64,000 bases of DNA from Kryptolebias marmoratus. Lineage: Eukaryota; Chordata; Actinopteri; Cyprinodontiformes; Rivulidae. Positions 12,136 through 24,290 of the stretch are shown here, one piece after another (positions within the stretch are counted from its first letter, which is position 1; each line of letters opens with the position of its first letter). The stretch is taken from positions 22,443,982 to 22,507,981 of the forward strand of contig NC_051443.1 in the NCBI RefSeq assembly GCF_001649575.2. The letters run 5' to 3'. The translations under genes were made by a program, and so were the position numbers. The notes beneath the pieces were generated by a model. It saw only the letters and a list, made by a program, of their open reading frames with translations. It was not told the origin of the DNA and made no database searches.

Positions 12136-14529
12136 TTTTTGACACTCTAAATGTGTCACCCCTTAGAAGAATACGGTGTGCCTGCATTATGATATGAGCT
12201 CAAAAGTACAGGTTGAAATTTAATTGTTGTTTTGCTATTTCCTCCATGTACTAATACCCAAAATAAGATAATGAAGCCAGCCTACGAATTGTAAAATGCA
12301 AACCTGAGTTTATTTGAAGTTTTACCAAAGAGAGTTTTTTAATCAGAATATTTGTCAAAAATAATGCAGTAGTATTGGTCTTCATTTGGTCAAACTTTTC
12401 TGCAAATTGCACACACTCAGCAATGGCATAGATTATTATTAAGACAAGAGTGTCTGATAAACCTCAGTGAGGGCTGCTCCTGTGAAAAATGGGTTCATAT
12501 TTTCTTACAGTGAGCCTTTCTTGATAATTAGCAATTAGAGGTGGTGCACCTGCCCACAGGGTATTGATCATACTCTCAAATGGTCACCAGTTTACAGAGC
12601 ACATCTAAAAAGGAGCCAAATGTCCTACAACACCATCTTGAGATTCAGCATCTTGCACTGCGCCTCAGCCTCTGGATCTGCTTCCATGCAATTTGTCTGA
12701 TGACTTTTCCTTTGGATTCAGTTCAACAAGCCGAGGCCATTCTGCTGACGGCAGTGAAACAATTAATACCCTGTGAAGTTATGGAGATGCACACAATGCC
12801 AGCCTGCAAGAAACAGAGGTTATTTCTATCTTAAAGAAATGTAGTTTACTCAACCTTTTTACCACCAAAATAAGTAAATTATTGGTTAAATAGTTTAAAG
12901 AAATGCAGGGAAACTGACATATACAAGGGGCATTTTTGAACAGAAACATTTTAAACATTGATTGACATAAAAAAAAGGTTTGGTCAATAAACAGTTAAGT
13001 GCAAATGGTTTGTTCTGAAATCAGAAGCACAATTTAGTTTTAAAAAGTAATATTAACAAAAATATTCTTCCCTGTCTTGAAATGTGCTTGTTGCCCAGCA
13101 ACGCTCACGGTATATATTGAACAATTTTTCAGGCTGCAACTGTTGAGGCCTTGTGTGATTTCAGCATCACTTTTTATTCAGACTTCTCATAGTCTGATAT
13201 TGGAAATAAAATGGAAGCGACATGCACATACAGACAAACTACAGACTTCTGCTTTTTGAGAAATGCATCATGTCCAATTATCCTGCCCCTAAAAACAAAG
13301 ACATGTACCACTTTAAAAAGTTGTATTTTATGTACACATTCGTTTGTGTACATAAAGTATGGATTGTTCATATTCAACTTGAAGAAATTTCCTGCAATAA
13401 TAGCCTAAACAAACATTAGAATTCATGATCCAGTGACTCAAAATTAACAACATTCTATTGCCTGAGACTTATTTTGCAGCTCATTACTTTGTTTATGTGA
13501 GCCAAGCAGTAAAAAGTGTATACCAATATAAAACAAATGTAAACAAATAAACAAAAAAACATTCAATCACTGCTATTTCAGTAAGAACTGAAGTTATCAT
13601 ATAAAACATTGATAGAAGACAGATTAGTAGCATATAGCAGGATCAAACATTTCCCTGTATCAGATAATATGCAGTCTTCACAAGAGCATTTGCTCTATTT
13701 AAGAGATTCTGACACTAGAAGTTATTTTCAGGCTGTCTCCAGGGTGAGAGACAACTCTGTTCTGTCCTCCCTGTGTTCACATTAGGACTCGTTCGTTCTA
13801 GCATCCTTTTTTTTCTATTCCCTCTGATCTTAACCTGCCTCAAGGCAATTTTTCAGCCTGAGTTTCCAGGGTTCACCCAAGGATGTGAACGATCAAACAA
13901 ATATTCAGGGACAGCTTGTACAAGTGAATATTGAGCAATTAGAAGAAGGAAAAAAACATAAAAATGGATGAAATAATAAATAAATATTGTAATTATGCTG
14001 CAGTTTTTGTAGCATCTGTGGTAGTTGTAATTTTCTGTTTTGCAGTTTGCTTCCATTAACCTTTACCCCAAGCTGGTTTCCAATCTGGAGTGTTGTTTCA
14101 TACACTGGAGCTCAGGTTGGAGCAGAGATGTCTGGTCTCGGATAGACATGGTGCCAGACATAATAAGGGCATGAAGCATGATAAACAGGCACAATAAAGG
14201 AATACTTTTTGTTGTGGTTACACAGGGTAAAACATGAATTCTGATACTGTGTTGCTATTTTGTGATTTGTCCTGCTTGTTTTTTTGCCTACACCTTCCAC
14301 ACACCACATTGCAAACTATTTGGTTATGCCACTCAGTTTTAGACATGTAAAGGTATTTTACCCACCATTTTATATAGCTTTTGTAATAAGTTCAGAGTAT
14401 AAAGTGAATACAATATCAGAAGAATAGTGTTCAGTGTTTTTCTTATGTAAAGTGCAAAAGCTTTATAAGTTTTTGTTTTTTTAAAGTACAAATAAATTAG
14501 CAATTTGTTGCCAATTACTTCTGTAAAGT

Positions 14530-14532
<3 letters not shown>
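12136..14532. other. Intergenic, no gene; possible noncoding element at 12530-12835
   Basis: Mostly AT-rich unique-looking DNA. The 12530-12835 segment is more balanced in composition and has an 84-codon plus-strand frame without any recognised domain. Because the segment also contains homeodomain-like aattaatac and caattag words, a noncoding conserved element is at least as likely as an exon. Another balanced block is at 13710-13890. Confidence 0.4.

Positions 14533-14597
<65 letters not shown>
14533..14597. repeat. (AT)n microsatellite
   Basis: A perfect AT run of about 65 bases. It generates an artificial Ile-Tyr repeat frame on the minus strand that should not be annotated as protein. 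Confidence 0.98.
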
Positions 14598-14601
<4 letters not shown>

Positions 14602-14994
14602 ACAAATGACAAGGGGATTACATGAAATAGCTGTTTAAAGCTCAGACTTCTTTTCCGTTTCTGCAGCACATTTCTTCTGTGAATGACTTCATCAAATATG
14701 AATGAATGACTTAATGAATATTTAATAATAATAATGAGTAATAGATTAGGGGGAGTTTTGATAAGAATTAAAAGGAAAGTCAGAGCCTTCAGCTATCAAG
14801 TTTGGAATCATCTCACAGTAAAGTTCTTGGAGATGGAGGCCACTTTTAAGAGTAAGTTGAAATAAAAAAAAAAGATGATTTAGGCTGCTGGGAGACATCT
14901 CTGATCTACTATGCTGCCCTTATTTTGCTGTCATTATACTAGTATCTATGTTTGTAATGTTGTATTTTTCTTCATTTTTTGCAACAGCAGGTAT

Positions 14995-15331
14995 GTCAGG
15001 TAATGGGTACTTTTCTGGTTCGTACCTAGAAAGTACCTGGTACTTATTGTGTATGTACCTGCTACCTACAGGACCCATTATACTGCCTATTTAATCTGCA
15101 TTTATAGAGTACCTGCCTAGTACTTACTAAGTACTTACCCAATACTTACCTGGTAAATACAGGCATTGGGCTGTATTAGGTAGTGACATTATACACTATT
15201 TTACACATTTTATACTACCCATACTTACCAGGTAAGTATGGGTAAATATTACATACCTGGTATGTATCAGGCATGTACCTGATACATATCTGGTATGTGG
15301 TACTTGGCTATATTACAAATTGTTACCTGAC
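14995..15331. mobile_element. MITE-like palindromic element built of GTACTTACCTGGTA-type motifs
   Basis: Seen: inverted ends GTCAGGTAA (14995-15003) and TTACCTGAC (15323-15331). The interior is packed with degenerate copies of gtacctggtac, acttacctggta and acttaccaggtaagt on both strands, so the element can fold back on itself. TA dinucleotides lie at or next to both ends (14992-14993 and 15332-15333). No coding capacity. Known: short fold-back MITEs with such motif arrays are common in fish. Family not assigned; boundaries are inferred from the inverted ends. Confidence 0.55.
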
Positions 15332-15504
15332 TAGATTAAAAAAGACTGCATTGCATTGGGTTGCTTTCAGTTTTGATGGAGAAGGAAATAATATATAAAT
15401 ACAAAAGTGACTGTACTCAGTTAAACAGGATTAATACTGAATAAAATTGGAATTAAATTAATTGAAACACACTGAATGTATAAATGTTTATTTTTATTTA
15501 TTTA

Positions 15505-15755
15505 TTTTCTGTACAGCACCCCTAGGTTTGCCTCTACCAAAGCCATAGGGTCAGTAAAAAATTGAAGATCTGTATTGTGGGTATTGGGATCACCTTCAAA
15601 ATTTAATGTCTTATTTTTGTGTCAACCCCAACTTTGCCGGAAAAATCTGTTGACTGTTTTTTTAATAATCTTGCTAATAAACACGAAGAATCAGACCTGA
15701 CAAACAAGCCAACCAACCAACACTACTACAGCCTCCTCTGCAGATGTAATAAACT
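15505..15755 (+). repeat. Dispersed teleost repeat remnant
   Basis: Contains tacagcacccctaggtttgc, then gtcaaccccaactttgccgg, then aaaaatctgttgactg, then ttaataatcttgctaataaac, a (caac)n-like stretch, and the terminal cctcctctgcagatgtaataa. I recall that last word as the end of a common fish repeat (cctccttggcggaggtaataa). Diverged; class unknown. Confidence 0.45.
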
Positions 15756-17885
15756 GAATTAAAGTTAGTTTCAATTTAAATTAGTTTTAATATTAGTCAA
15801 GTATCATAAAGTATTTATTATGATATATTTAAAATACAAATGCTGAAGCCTCTTTTGTACAGTATTTCGATTGATAAGCATTACTAAATTATGAGATTTG
15901 TAGTTGTAAATGGTTTTTGTTTGCAAACTGGGTATCACATTCCTGCACAAACACTTTCTTTCTGTGCCAGACATCAAATCTCCAAAGATGTGTGTTTTCT
16001 TTTCTAATTAGATGTGCTCTATCTTTATGAGATACCTTTCCCAATCAATGTGTTTCTCCCTTGATTTTATTCTCCATACTCACTTGATTCAATGCTTGTT
16101 TCATGTGTTTTGTCTTGGCAAAGATCAGAGAGATTAGAGGTGGGCATCTGTGAATGGCAGAGCCCTGCCATCTGTCCACTGCCCATGGGGTCTCTGTAGA
16201 CATAAGCTCACATGGGTAGAACATGGGTAGGAAGGGATTCTCTGGTTTAGTTCTGGATGCTCAACACAAATTTCAAGAATGAAAGCAAATTTTAACCGCA
16301 TTAAGTCTATGAAGAAAAGAGGAAGCAGAATGGAAAAAAATGTGAATTGAATTTCCACCCATAAATTGAAACAAATATTGGAGTAAAACTGCTTTGATGG
16401 GCACTTCTTATGTACAAAACCATTAATGGTCTTGTGAGGTCAAAAGTATACACATAATTGTGTCTACTAATGCTATTGTTAGGGGGAAGAATTTACATAA
16501 TGAAATATGATAAGGATCTATAAACTCTGCAGATCAATGAGGTGCAATTACAGACCACTAGAGTTTCTTATCTCCCTTAGTTCAACTTTTTTTTTCTTTT
16601 GCTGCCTGTGGTCTTCCACTTTCATTAAACCCCCAATGTGATTAGGCTAGCTGATTGGCACAACTTAAAGATTATCACAGAATGCAATCTCTGTTTGCCT
16701 GCTTACTTTTGTATTCAAAGACACATAAAAAAGCCTCCTCAAGGACATCTTATGTTAGGGCTAAATAGAGTTTCTTGTTTCAGCTATTATTATTTGTATT
16801 GCATTATTTTTTTGTAATTCTAGCAATGTTAATGAATCTGTTTTGCTTGTGACCTTTTTAAATGAACACATGCTGTAATTGTTTTAAAAAAAAGAGTGAT
16901 TGTGTTTTTGGTTTCTCCTTCATCTTGCATTATTTTGGGGTCCATTGGGAGAGCTGTGTGCTGTGGGGCTTCGCATTTGTTAAAGTGCATTCACCTGTGT
17001 GGGGGTCAGAGCCATCCACAGTTAGAGCCAGGAGACATGGAGGTGAGAAGAGGCCTTTTAGCGACACAGTACACATATAAATACACATCCTAAAAGATTT
17101 CCTGAAACCCTATTTTCTTTACGTATGCTTTTCTCTGACTTTATTTTTTCACTGATTGATTACAGACTTAGAACAAATATCAGATTTTGGTCTAAAAGGG
17201 GAAGTGAAAAGCAACTTCCTCACAGTGTTTATCATGTCTTGGTGACACACTGGAAGCACACTGATTAGCGAGGCTTACAAAAGGACTTCCATGTGACTCA
17301 GCGAGTTTGGCCATTTACTCAGCATGCTGCCCGCTCACTTTCCCTCGACACACCCACATTTGTACCACATTCCAACCTTAGCAGTGCCTCGTTTGACTCC
17401 ATTCCCTCATCTCCCTTCTTCCTCCTCTTTCCTCTATTTTTGGCATCAGACATTCTGGGCACGTAGGCCTCAGCACAATGTAAATTATTCAGCCTGGCTT
17501 GCCAGAGGCTGGGAGCAAATCATAAATCGCAGATGGTCTCAGGCTATTTCATACGGGTGACTGTGGTTAAACACCAATGCACAGAATCATTTTCAAACCC
17601 ACACAAATATAAGGTTTCATTACGCGCTGCTCAGCGAGAAAAGGGTTTGATTTCAAACTCACACAGTGAGGCTTTTTGTTGGGTTCAGATTGGCTCTGTG
17701 TGCTTGTAGCCTGCGACATATACAACAACACCTCCGATTTCTTGCTTGACTTCAAGGAACACTTTGGCAGAGGTTAAATAACTGTCAATGAACACAGATG
17801 ATGTCAGATTCTTCTAAACATGTTTTTGTTTTCCCTTAAAGCAGGAATGCTCTCAATGAATATTCACTAACATTTGATCATATGC

Positions 17886-17890
<5 letters not shown>
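15756..17890. other. Intergenic, no gene seen; candidate regulatory block 17270-17560
   Basis: AT-rich sequence with no recognisable coding exon. The 17270-17560 stretch is repeat-free and higher in GC, with words such as gtaaattattcagcctgg and aaatcataaatcgcaga that look like a conserved noncoding element. Two overlapping plus-strand frames at 16862-17093 have no family resemblance. Confidence 0.4.

Positions 17891-17928
<38 letters not shown>
17891..17928. repeat. (TA)19 microsatellite
   Basis: A perfect TA run of 38 bases. Confidence 0.97.
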
Positions 17929-17931
<3 letters not shown>

Positions 17932-18015
17932 AGCTCAGTGCAGTGATAAGTGTCAAACTTTTAGTTCCTAAACTAAAGCACATTTTAGAAGCTTTTAGTG
18001 CATTACTGACTTATA

Positions 18016-19261
18016 CGGAAGTGCATTGCATTCACCAAGGAAAAAAAAAAAATGGGCATCTTATCTTATAATTACAAGATCCAGATCTTGTAATTACAAG
18101 ATCCAGATCCCATAATTACAAGATCCAGATCTTGTAATTATGAGAAAATATCTCATAATTATGAGAAAAGATCTTGTAATTATGAGAAAAGATCTCGTAA
18201 TTATGAGAGAAGATGTCATAATTATGAGAAAATATGTCATATTTACGAGGTCATGATCTCATAATTATGAGATCCGTATCTCATGAGAAACTGGAAATGT
18301 GCTATTTAGGCCACTGCCTTAGAATCACTGGCCAGCAGCGGACAGTGAAAAGTAACAGCATTGGGAACGCAGTCCCTTTCATCCAAGACTGATCTTCTGT
18401 CCTTCTGTGACTCTGTCTTCTGTCCACTTGGCTCACCTTCCTGTTTTCTTCTCACCGTTTCTGATGGTGTTGTTATATTATGCTGGAGGCTATTTTATTA
18501 GCCTCATTGTAAAAAGTTCCAAAAATATTGTTGCTTTCATAGCTCATTATACTGAAGTTTGATAATTATTGTGTTTTGGTATTGTTTAATATGTTTAGCT
18601 AATTAAAGTTTTATTGTAAATATAAGCTCGCAAGGAGAACTGAGGTTTAAATGCAGCGGTCAAAACGGCCACTAGTGATCGTTCTAGTGTTATATCTCCC
18701 GGTTCTAACCTCACCTTTGCGTTGTTGTAAAAGTAGCCGGCACGTTTTCAGCCCCGCAGATGTGTGAACAGAAAGAGCAACAGCCAAAGACAAGCGTTTT
18801 ATTTCACAAATAACAGACTTTACCACTGATAAACACAGAAATTGCATCTGAAATGTGTGGAAAAAGACCACCTTTGTGTTCATGAGTGATGTAGTCCCTT
18901 ACATAAATTGTGTCCATACAAACCACACACGTATTTTCAGACCTTTTCAAACATTTAGATGTGGAAATTATCAGAAAGATTACATGTCACATTAAATATG
19001 TGTATCAGTCACACTTAACTACAAAAGATTAATATAAATCCTCACTAAACACTAAGTACTTTGTCTAAAAAAAAAAAAAAAAAAACTTGATGTGTCATGT
19101 GTCTTGCTGTGCAGTTATTCTAAGTCAGTGGCCTGAATAGCACCTTTCCAGTTATCTCATAATTACAAGATCTTTTCTCATAATTACGAGAGCTGGATCT
19201 CGTAATTATGAGATAACATGCCCATTTTTTTTTTTCCTTTGGTGAATGAAATGCGCTTCTG
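18016..19261. mobile_element. Non-autonomous DNA transposon, 1.25 kb, with array-bearing terminal inverted repeats
   Basis: Seen: the left end cggaagtgcattgcattcacc and the reverse complement of the right end (GAAGCGCATTTCATTCACC after CA) match, and each is followed inward by an A-run and ATGGGCAT-TTATCT. TA flanks both ends (18014-18015, 19262-19263), the pattern of a TA target duplication. Inside each arm is an array of ATAATTATGAGAT/ATCTTGTAATTAC palindromic units (left 18060-18285, right about 19150-19222), then an inner inverted word (tgctatttaggccactg on the left, cagtggcctgaatagca on the right). The unique centre (about 18340-19120) has no coding capacity. Inference: a Tc1/mariner-type or similar TA-specific non-autonomous element. 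Family not assigned. Confidence 0.7.
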
Positions 19262-19263
19262 TA

Positions 19264-20629
19264 GATTTACTTGTAACACCAGTTGAAAATAAATAAATTT
19301 AAAAATCAACAAAAAATGTTTACGCTGTATGCATTATTTTATGGGAAAACAATTTTGAGCAAGTAACAAAACTTGTTATAATATTTTAAGTTGCCAAACT
19401 TAGATTTTGCGACAAAATAAATAAATAATAATAGTAAAGAAGCTGAAATAAACACCACCTCCTTATTCAGTCTTTGGAATTTCCTGACATTTCCTGACAT
19501 TTTTTTCCTAAAAGAATACCTAAACTTTCTTTTCAAAGTGTGCTCTTTGCTGCTGTCTAATAACTGGTACCTCACTGTACTGGCAGTTGCAGCATAATGA
19601 GGCTCTTTGAGATATGATACAAACTTTTTCTTTGTGTGCATCATGCAGAGTTTCTGACTTTACAACCAGTCAGACTGATGTCATGGAGCTGTTCTTTTCT
19701 CCTCTGCTCTGTTTGTTTGTCGGCTTCTTAGACGGTGTGAAGAGTGCTTTGAAAAATGGGTGAAGAAAGCCGGTCTGGTGTCAGGCACAGATGCCAGGGT
19801 GAGGAAGCACTCAGTAGGGCAGCTTCATGTTTAGTGTGTCAGTTTGCTGTTTAATTACACACTGTGGGAGTCACCTTGCTGAGACCTCAGAGTTCACATG
19901 CTTGAACCAAGGGCAACACATACTGGTTTCTGTGATCTGGATCAGAATGATATGGCCCCAAAACACATTTCCTTCAAGGCTGTTTCAACTTTTAAACACC
20001 CCTAAACCTATGTTTTATGTAATACTGTATATGTAACCTCTTCCACACTTGCTTATGCTTCCGAAAAAAAAGGAAATACAAAGTTAGCATTCCATTTGAG
20101 GGTATCTGTTCAAATGTTGTTAAATGAAATAAACTCTGTTATTTATTTAGTTTTGTCACTCAGATGTTTAGTTTATTAGCCTGAAGGTAACAATGAGATT
20201 TGAGTAATTTTATACATCATCTTATAAAACCTCATACAAAAAAACATGGATGTAAATTGGATAAGAAGTCTTTGATATATCAATGATGACAATATATTTG
20301 AAACTACAAGCTTCAATGCACAGCTGAATTTCTTTCTTTCTTTCTTACATTTTGCTTTTTTCATGTTGCATTCTCTTTGCTGCAATCACATGAGGACGAA
20401 ACAGATTGCAAACAACTTATTCTGCAAAAAAGTGTTCTGCTTCAATGGAACCTCAAAAAATGATTTACCTCAGCATATTTTATTCCATCTGCAACTTTAT
20501 AACTAAGTTACCATAGAGATAGTGAACTGTCCTAATAAACAAAACAAATTATCCATTAATTTTCTTCTAATTATATGTGGTTGAGTTATAGAGGTCTTTG
20601 AAGAAAACTCAGATACTCTTCACAATGAT
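19264..20629. other. Intergenic, no gene seen
   Basis: Unique-looking AT-rich sequence with a short direct duplication tttcctgacat at 19480-19500 and a (TTTC)n at 20330-20345. Open frames up to 101 codons on the minus strand are Lys/Phe-rich translations of AT-rich DNA and carry no motif. Confidence 0.55.
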
Positions 20630-20988
20630 TCTCTCCAGCTCCTCCTGAGGGATCACGGGTCATTCTCAGGCCAGAGAGGGTAGATAATCCCTCCAGCACA
20701 TTCTAGGCCTGCCCCAGGGTCTCCTCCAAGTGGTCTATACCTGAAAAGCCTCCCAAAGGAGGAGCCCAGGAGGCATCCTAATCAGATGGCCAAACCACCT
20801 CAGCTGACTCCTTTTTTATGTGGAGGAGCAGTGGCTCTACTCTGAGCTCCCCTCAGGTGGCAGAGCTCCTCTCGCCTTATATCTAAGGCTGAGGAAACTC
20901 ATTTCAGTTGCTTGTATTCAGAATCTGCCTCTTGCAGTCATGATCCATATTTTAGAAGCATAGATCAAAGACCTTGATGAAGGACCAC
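20630..20988 (-). pseudogene. Rex3-type LINE ORF2, C-terminal remnant
   Basis: Seen: the minus strand translates in one frame to LRWFGHLIRMPPG, then WRRPWGRPRMCWRDYLPSLA and PQEELE, with in-frame stops after FQV and SLA. Further upstream are pieces of VEPLLLHI and of an IQATEMSF-like block, separated by frameshifts. Known: the order (MSFLRR, EPLLLHIERSQLRWFGHLVRMPPGR, RRPRGRPRTRWRDY, PPEELE) is the conserved C-terminus of Rex3/RTE-like non-LTR retrotransposons of teleosts. This copy is 5'-truncated and heavily mutated, and therefore dead. The element sits in the opposite orientation to the remnant at 23598-24290, so the two are separate insertions or were rearranged. Confidence 0.8.
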
Positions 20989-22496
20989 ATAAAGCAGGCA
21001 GTGTCCAAGGAGTGCAGATTCCAGGCATCCTAACCTAACTCTAAAACGTTGGAAAAATTATAAATAAATAAACACATAAATAATATATAACTTCATTATA
21101 TTTTTATTAAACATAAACAAAAATACAAACAAAACAAAAAACTCAATTTCTCTGCCATGTAGAAAATAAAAGTCTTTTTGAACCTCTATTCTTTAAACCA
21201 CAGCTCCTAAAGGAATAGAATGTACGTGGAATTATTTGAAGGGGAAAATGTCATGAGAAAACATAATATGAGTAGCACACATTTAAAGTATTCAAAGACT
21301 TATTTTCAATTTTCTTTAAGAGCAATATAATTTTTCAGCAAAGCTTTTCTCCACATTTCGACAACCTCTAACTCAGTCTATCAAGTCTATGAAGAGGGTT
21401 TTTTTTTTTTCCTCTCTCTCTCTCTCTCACTCTCAATTACTCAACCCACCAAACACCTAAACACATGAAGCATTCACCAGAAACACTTTCACGTCCCATT
21501 TTAGGTGGTTGGAGCAGATCCTGTGTCATGTTTGATCTGTTAGCCTGATATAAAACTGATCAAAGAAAAACAGTTTGCATGGACAAAAAATGAGTCTGAC
21601 TTATTTATTGATTGATATGAAAGGTAAAAGCCTTTGGAGACAAACACATAAAATTTGGTCATGAGCAGAATTCAGCTGAATGTTTGATTTTTTTTATTTT
21701 TTTGCTCAGTATTATTGAAACCTTTCCTTCCATGCTGCATGAACTGACCATCATATTTCCATGCACGGTCACGTGTCTTATCTACTCATCAAACTGCACT
21801 TTGCCTGCACTTTTCCCATTTACATTTTCTTCACGCAACACTCACCTCATCCCAGTTCATGTTAATTTCCACTAATGATTAGTTGAAGATAAAGAAACGG
21901 TGGAGCTTTGCACATGTTGCTAACAAGTCGAAGGCTCTCACCTCACAAAGATTAAGGGCAAGCTCTTTTGTGCACTATGGAGCAAAGCCCAATAAATCCT
22001 TATTGATGCTCTAGCCGTGTAATTATCACAAGACCCAGAGGCAGAGATCAAATCAGTGTGTGCTATTGACAATGTAGCTTGATACAAACAGGTATGTTAG
22101 ATCAGGCAGCCAGAGGAACGGCTGAAGAGTTTATCAGTTTGACTCTTCAGTCCTTGATAGCTTGGAAATCTCAAAGCTCTATTTTTATCTCTCTTTTCAG
22201 GATTTGGGCGTATCCACTGGGGCTAATTGAAAGATGTAATTCATGAATGTGCAAAGAATATTACGTGCACAGCAATCCACTTGGGCATGATTCAGTGAGA
22301 ATAAAGGAGTGATGGCAATCCAAGGAGACATAAATGGTGCTTATATTAGTGCAAGTAGAAGGAGCAATCAGAATCAAATTAAGAGAAAAAAAGACAAAAA
22401 AAAAATCCATTAAAGTGACTCATGTCTGACATAATAAACCCATGCGTTGGGATATATCTCAGGATTCTTATTTAATGCAATAGAATATTTAAAAAA

Positions 22497-22530
<34 letters not shown>

Positions 22531-23597
22531 CTGAATGGTTTTGAATGTCACAAATCCTAGCTTGATGGGGTCTGGCACATCTGTAGGAGCAGAAAAACAA
22601 AATAATCTTTGAATTGCATGAGGTATTGAGGAGTGGTAGAGGTAGGGAAAGATAAACAGTCAGAGGAAAGGAAAAAGAAAAAAAGCAGCAGGGAGAAATG
22701 AATGGGGGTGGGGGTTCTTCCCCTTCCTACCTATTAATGTGCTTGCGGTGTGTGTTCTCTGTATGCATTTCCATGCCTCCAGAAGGACCGCTGTTTGTGT
22801 GCACATGCTGATGATTTTGACAGCCAGGCTGTATCAGCAAAAACAAGACCTATGAATTGCAATGGTTTCAAATGCTCAGTGCAAGTATTGACTGCTAATA
22901 TCTTGGCTGGGAATAGCACAAGAACAGACCTGACACACAGAAATGTGTTGTATCTCTGATTGTATCTCTGAAAAAAATATATTGTAATTTTCAAGGAGTC
23001 ACATAGGAGTCAGCCAAACCGTAATTCAGTGTGAAACTTCCATGGACCAGACTGCTTCAGATTTTTAATAAGATTGAGATCTGTGAGGTATAATGCTAAA
23101 AAAGCTGGGTGTGGGAGCGCACGCGTTTGTGTGTGCGTATTCGCAAGGAGCTTAGGAAGGTTAGGAAGATTGATATCCCAAACCAGAATTAAGCATTGGG
23201 ATAAAGATTTGTCAGCATGCATTTATTTGTTGCCGTGTGAAGTGAAGTCAGGTACAGCCTGAATGGATGGCATGGACAACTGTTTTTTAGAGCAGTGACT
23301 TACAGGAGTCACCATAAAGGTCCAGGACAAAATGTTCTTAGCTGCAGAAACTGGCTACAACACAGGTTCTAGAACCCATCTCCTTGCTAGACTTGATTCA
23401 CTTCTAAAGTCAGCTTTTTAATTGTTTCTTTTTTTTTTGGGGAGGAGCAGCCTTTCTTTTCCAGTGTGTACTGGTAATTTGTTGTTGATCTGCCATAGAT
23501 GTGGTTTTTATATCATAAACAGCCATATTCAACCTATAAGTGCACCTAGTAATGATTAGGGCATTCAGAATGCTACTCAGACTGTTGTATGAATGAA
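20989..23597. other. Intergenic; candidate conserved noncoding block 21880-22340
   Basis: No gene recognised. A (CT)n run lies at 21411-21434 and a (TA)n at 22501-22529. The 21880-22340 interval is free of simple repeats and has balanced composition, with words such as aataaatccttattgatgc and gtgtaattatcacaag typical of developmental-gene enhancers. Overlapping short frames on both strands at 22734-22994 and 23010-23262 look like chance. Confidence 0.4.
22501..22529. repeat. (AT)n microsatellite
   Basis: A perfect AT run of 29 bases. Confidence 0.95.
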
Positions 23598-24290
23598 GTT
23601 TGATTAGGCTATGGAACATGACTGTTAGACAGCTTCAAAGAGATTCTGATAAACTGTCTGATCTGATGTTTTTTTGCAGCACTATTGAAACAAGGGATGG
23701 TATGTTGTTAACCTTAACAGAAGATCTAGTCCAACAGTGGAATGAGTACTATATGGAACCTTTTTTATTCAACAGGAACAACCTTTGTAATAGAATCAAA
23801 GTCTAGGAAATGAATCTGTCTTTTGGGCTTAGGTCACTAAAAATGTTAAATAGCTTGATGGTGTTAGGACCTACCTGAGACCCTTAAGGCATTGAACTTT
23901 GTTGGGGTGCCTTGTTTGACTAATCAGCAATATTGCATGGAGGTTAAACACAGTGCATCTGAACTGGCAAATCAGGGCTGGTACCCTTTTTTGACAAAAG
24001 GAGATAAGATGGAGAGTTCCAAAAAGCGGGGGACCAGAGTTCTCAAAGTCATGAGATTCTGTGTTGCAATACCACAGAGAAAAGTCTGTCAAAAAGTCTG
24101 ACCTTAGATTCTGGATTATCAGGGTCTCTTTGTCTTGGTCTTAAAACATTGGGGGTGGCTCCATACTCTTGCAAAAATACTAGCGGTTCCAGTCAGTTTT
24201 TATGTGTTTTGTAAATTTGGTAAAGGTTTATGACCGTGTCCTTTCAGTAAGGGTGTCTTCTTCCTCATCATATTTACAGTCTAGGAACAA
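23598..24290 (+). pseudogene. Rex3-type LINE reverse transcriptase remnant
   Basis: Three collinear blocks resemble Rex3 ORF2. Block 1 (23598-23770) reads W-TVRQL, then TIETRDGMLLTLTEDLVQQW and NEYY, matching the family's linker before the RT domain (T-DG-LLTST-D-V-WKEYF). Block 2 (23889-24075) reads LNFVGVPCLT, then a frameshift, then L-A-NQGWYPFLTKGDK, corresponding to LDVVGLSWLT and DWQTGVVVPLFKKGD. The latter is the region commonly used to identify Rex3. Block 3 (24208-24250) reads FVNLVKVYDRVLS, corresponding to the RT motif FVDLEKAFDRVP, with its first catalytic Asp replaced by Asn. Frameshifts, substitutions and the lack of later RT motifs show an ancient dead copy. Confidence 0.75.

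Noticed and set aside
14339..14605. Minus-strand frame with Ile-Tyr repeats
   Set aside because: Translation of the (AT)n microsatellite and AT-rich flank.
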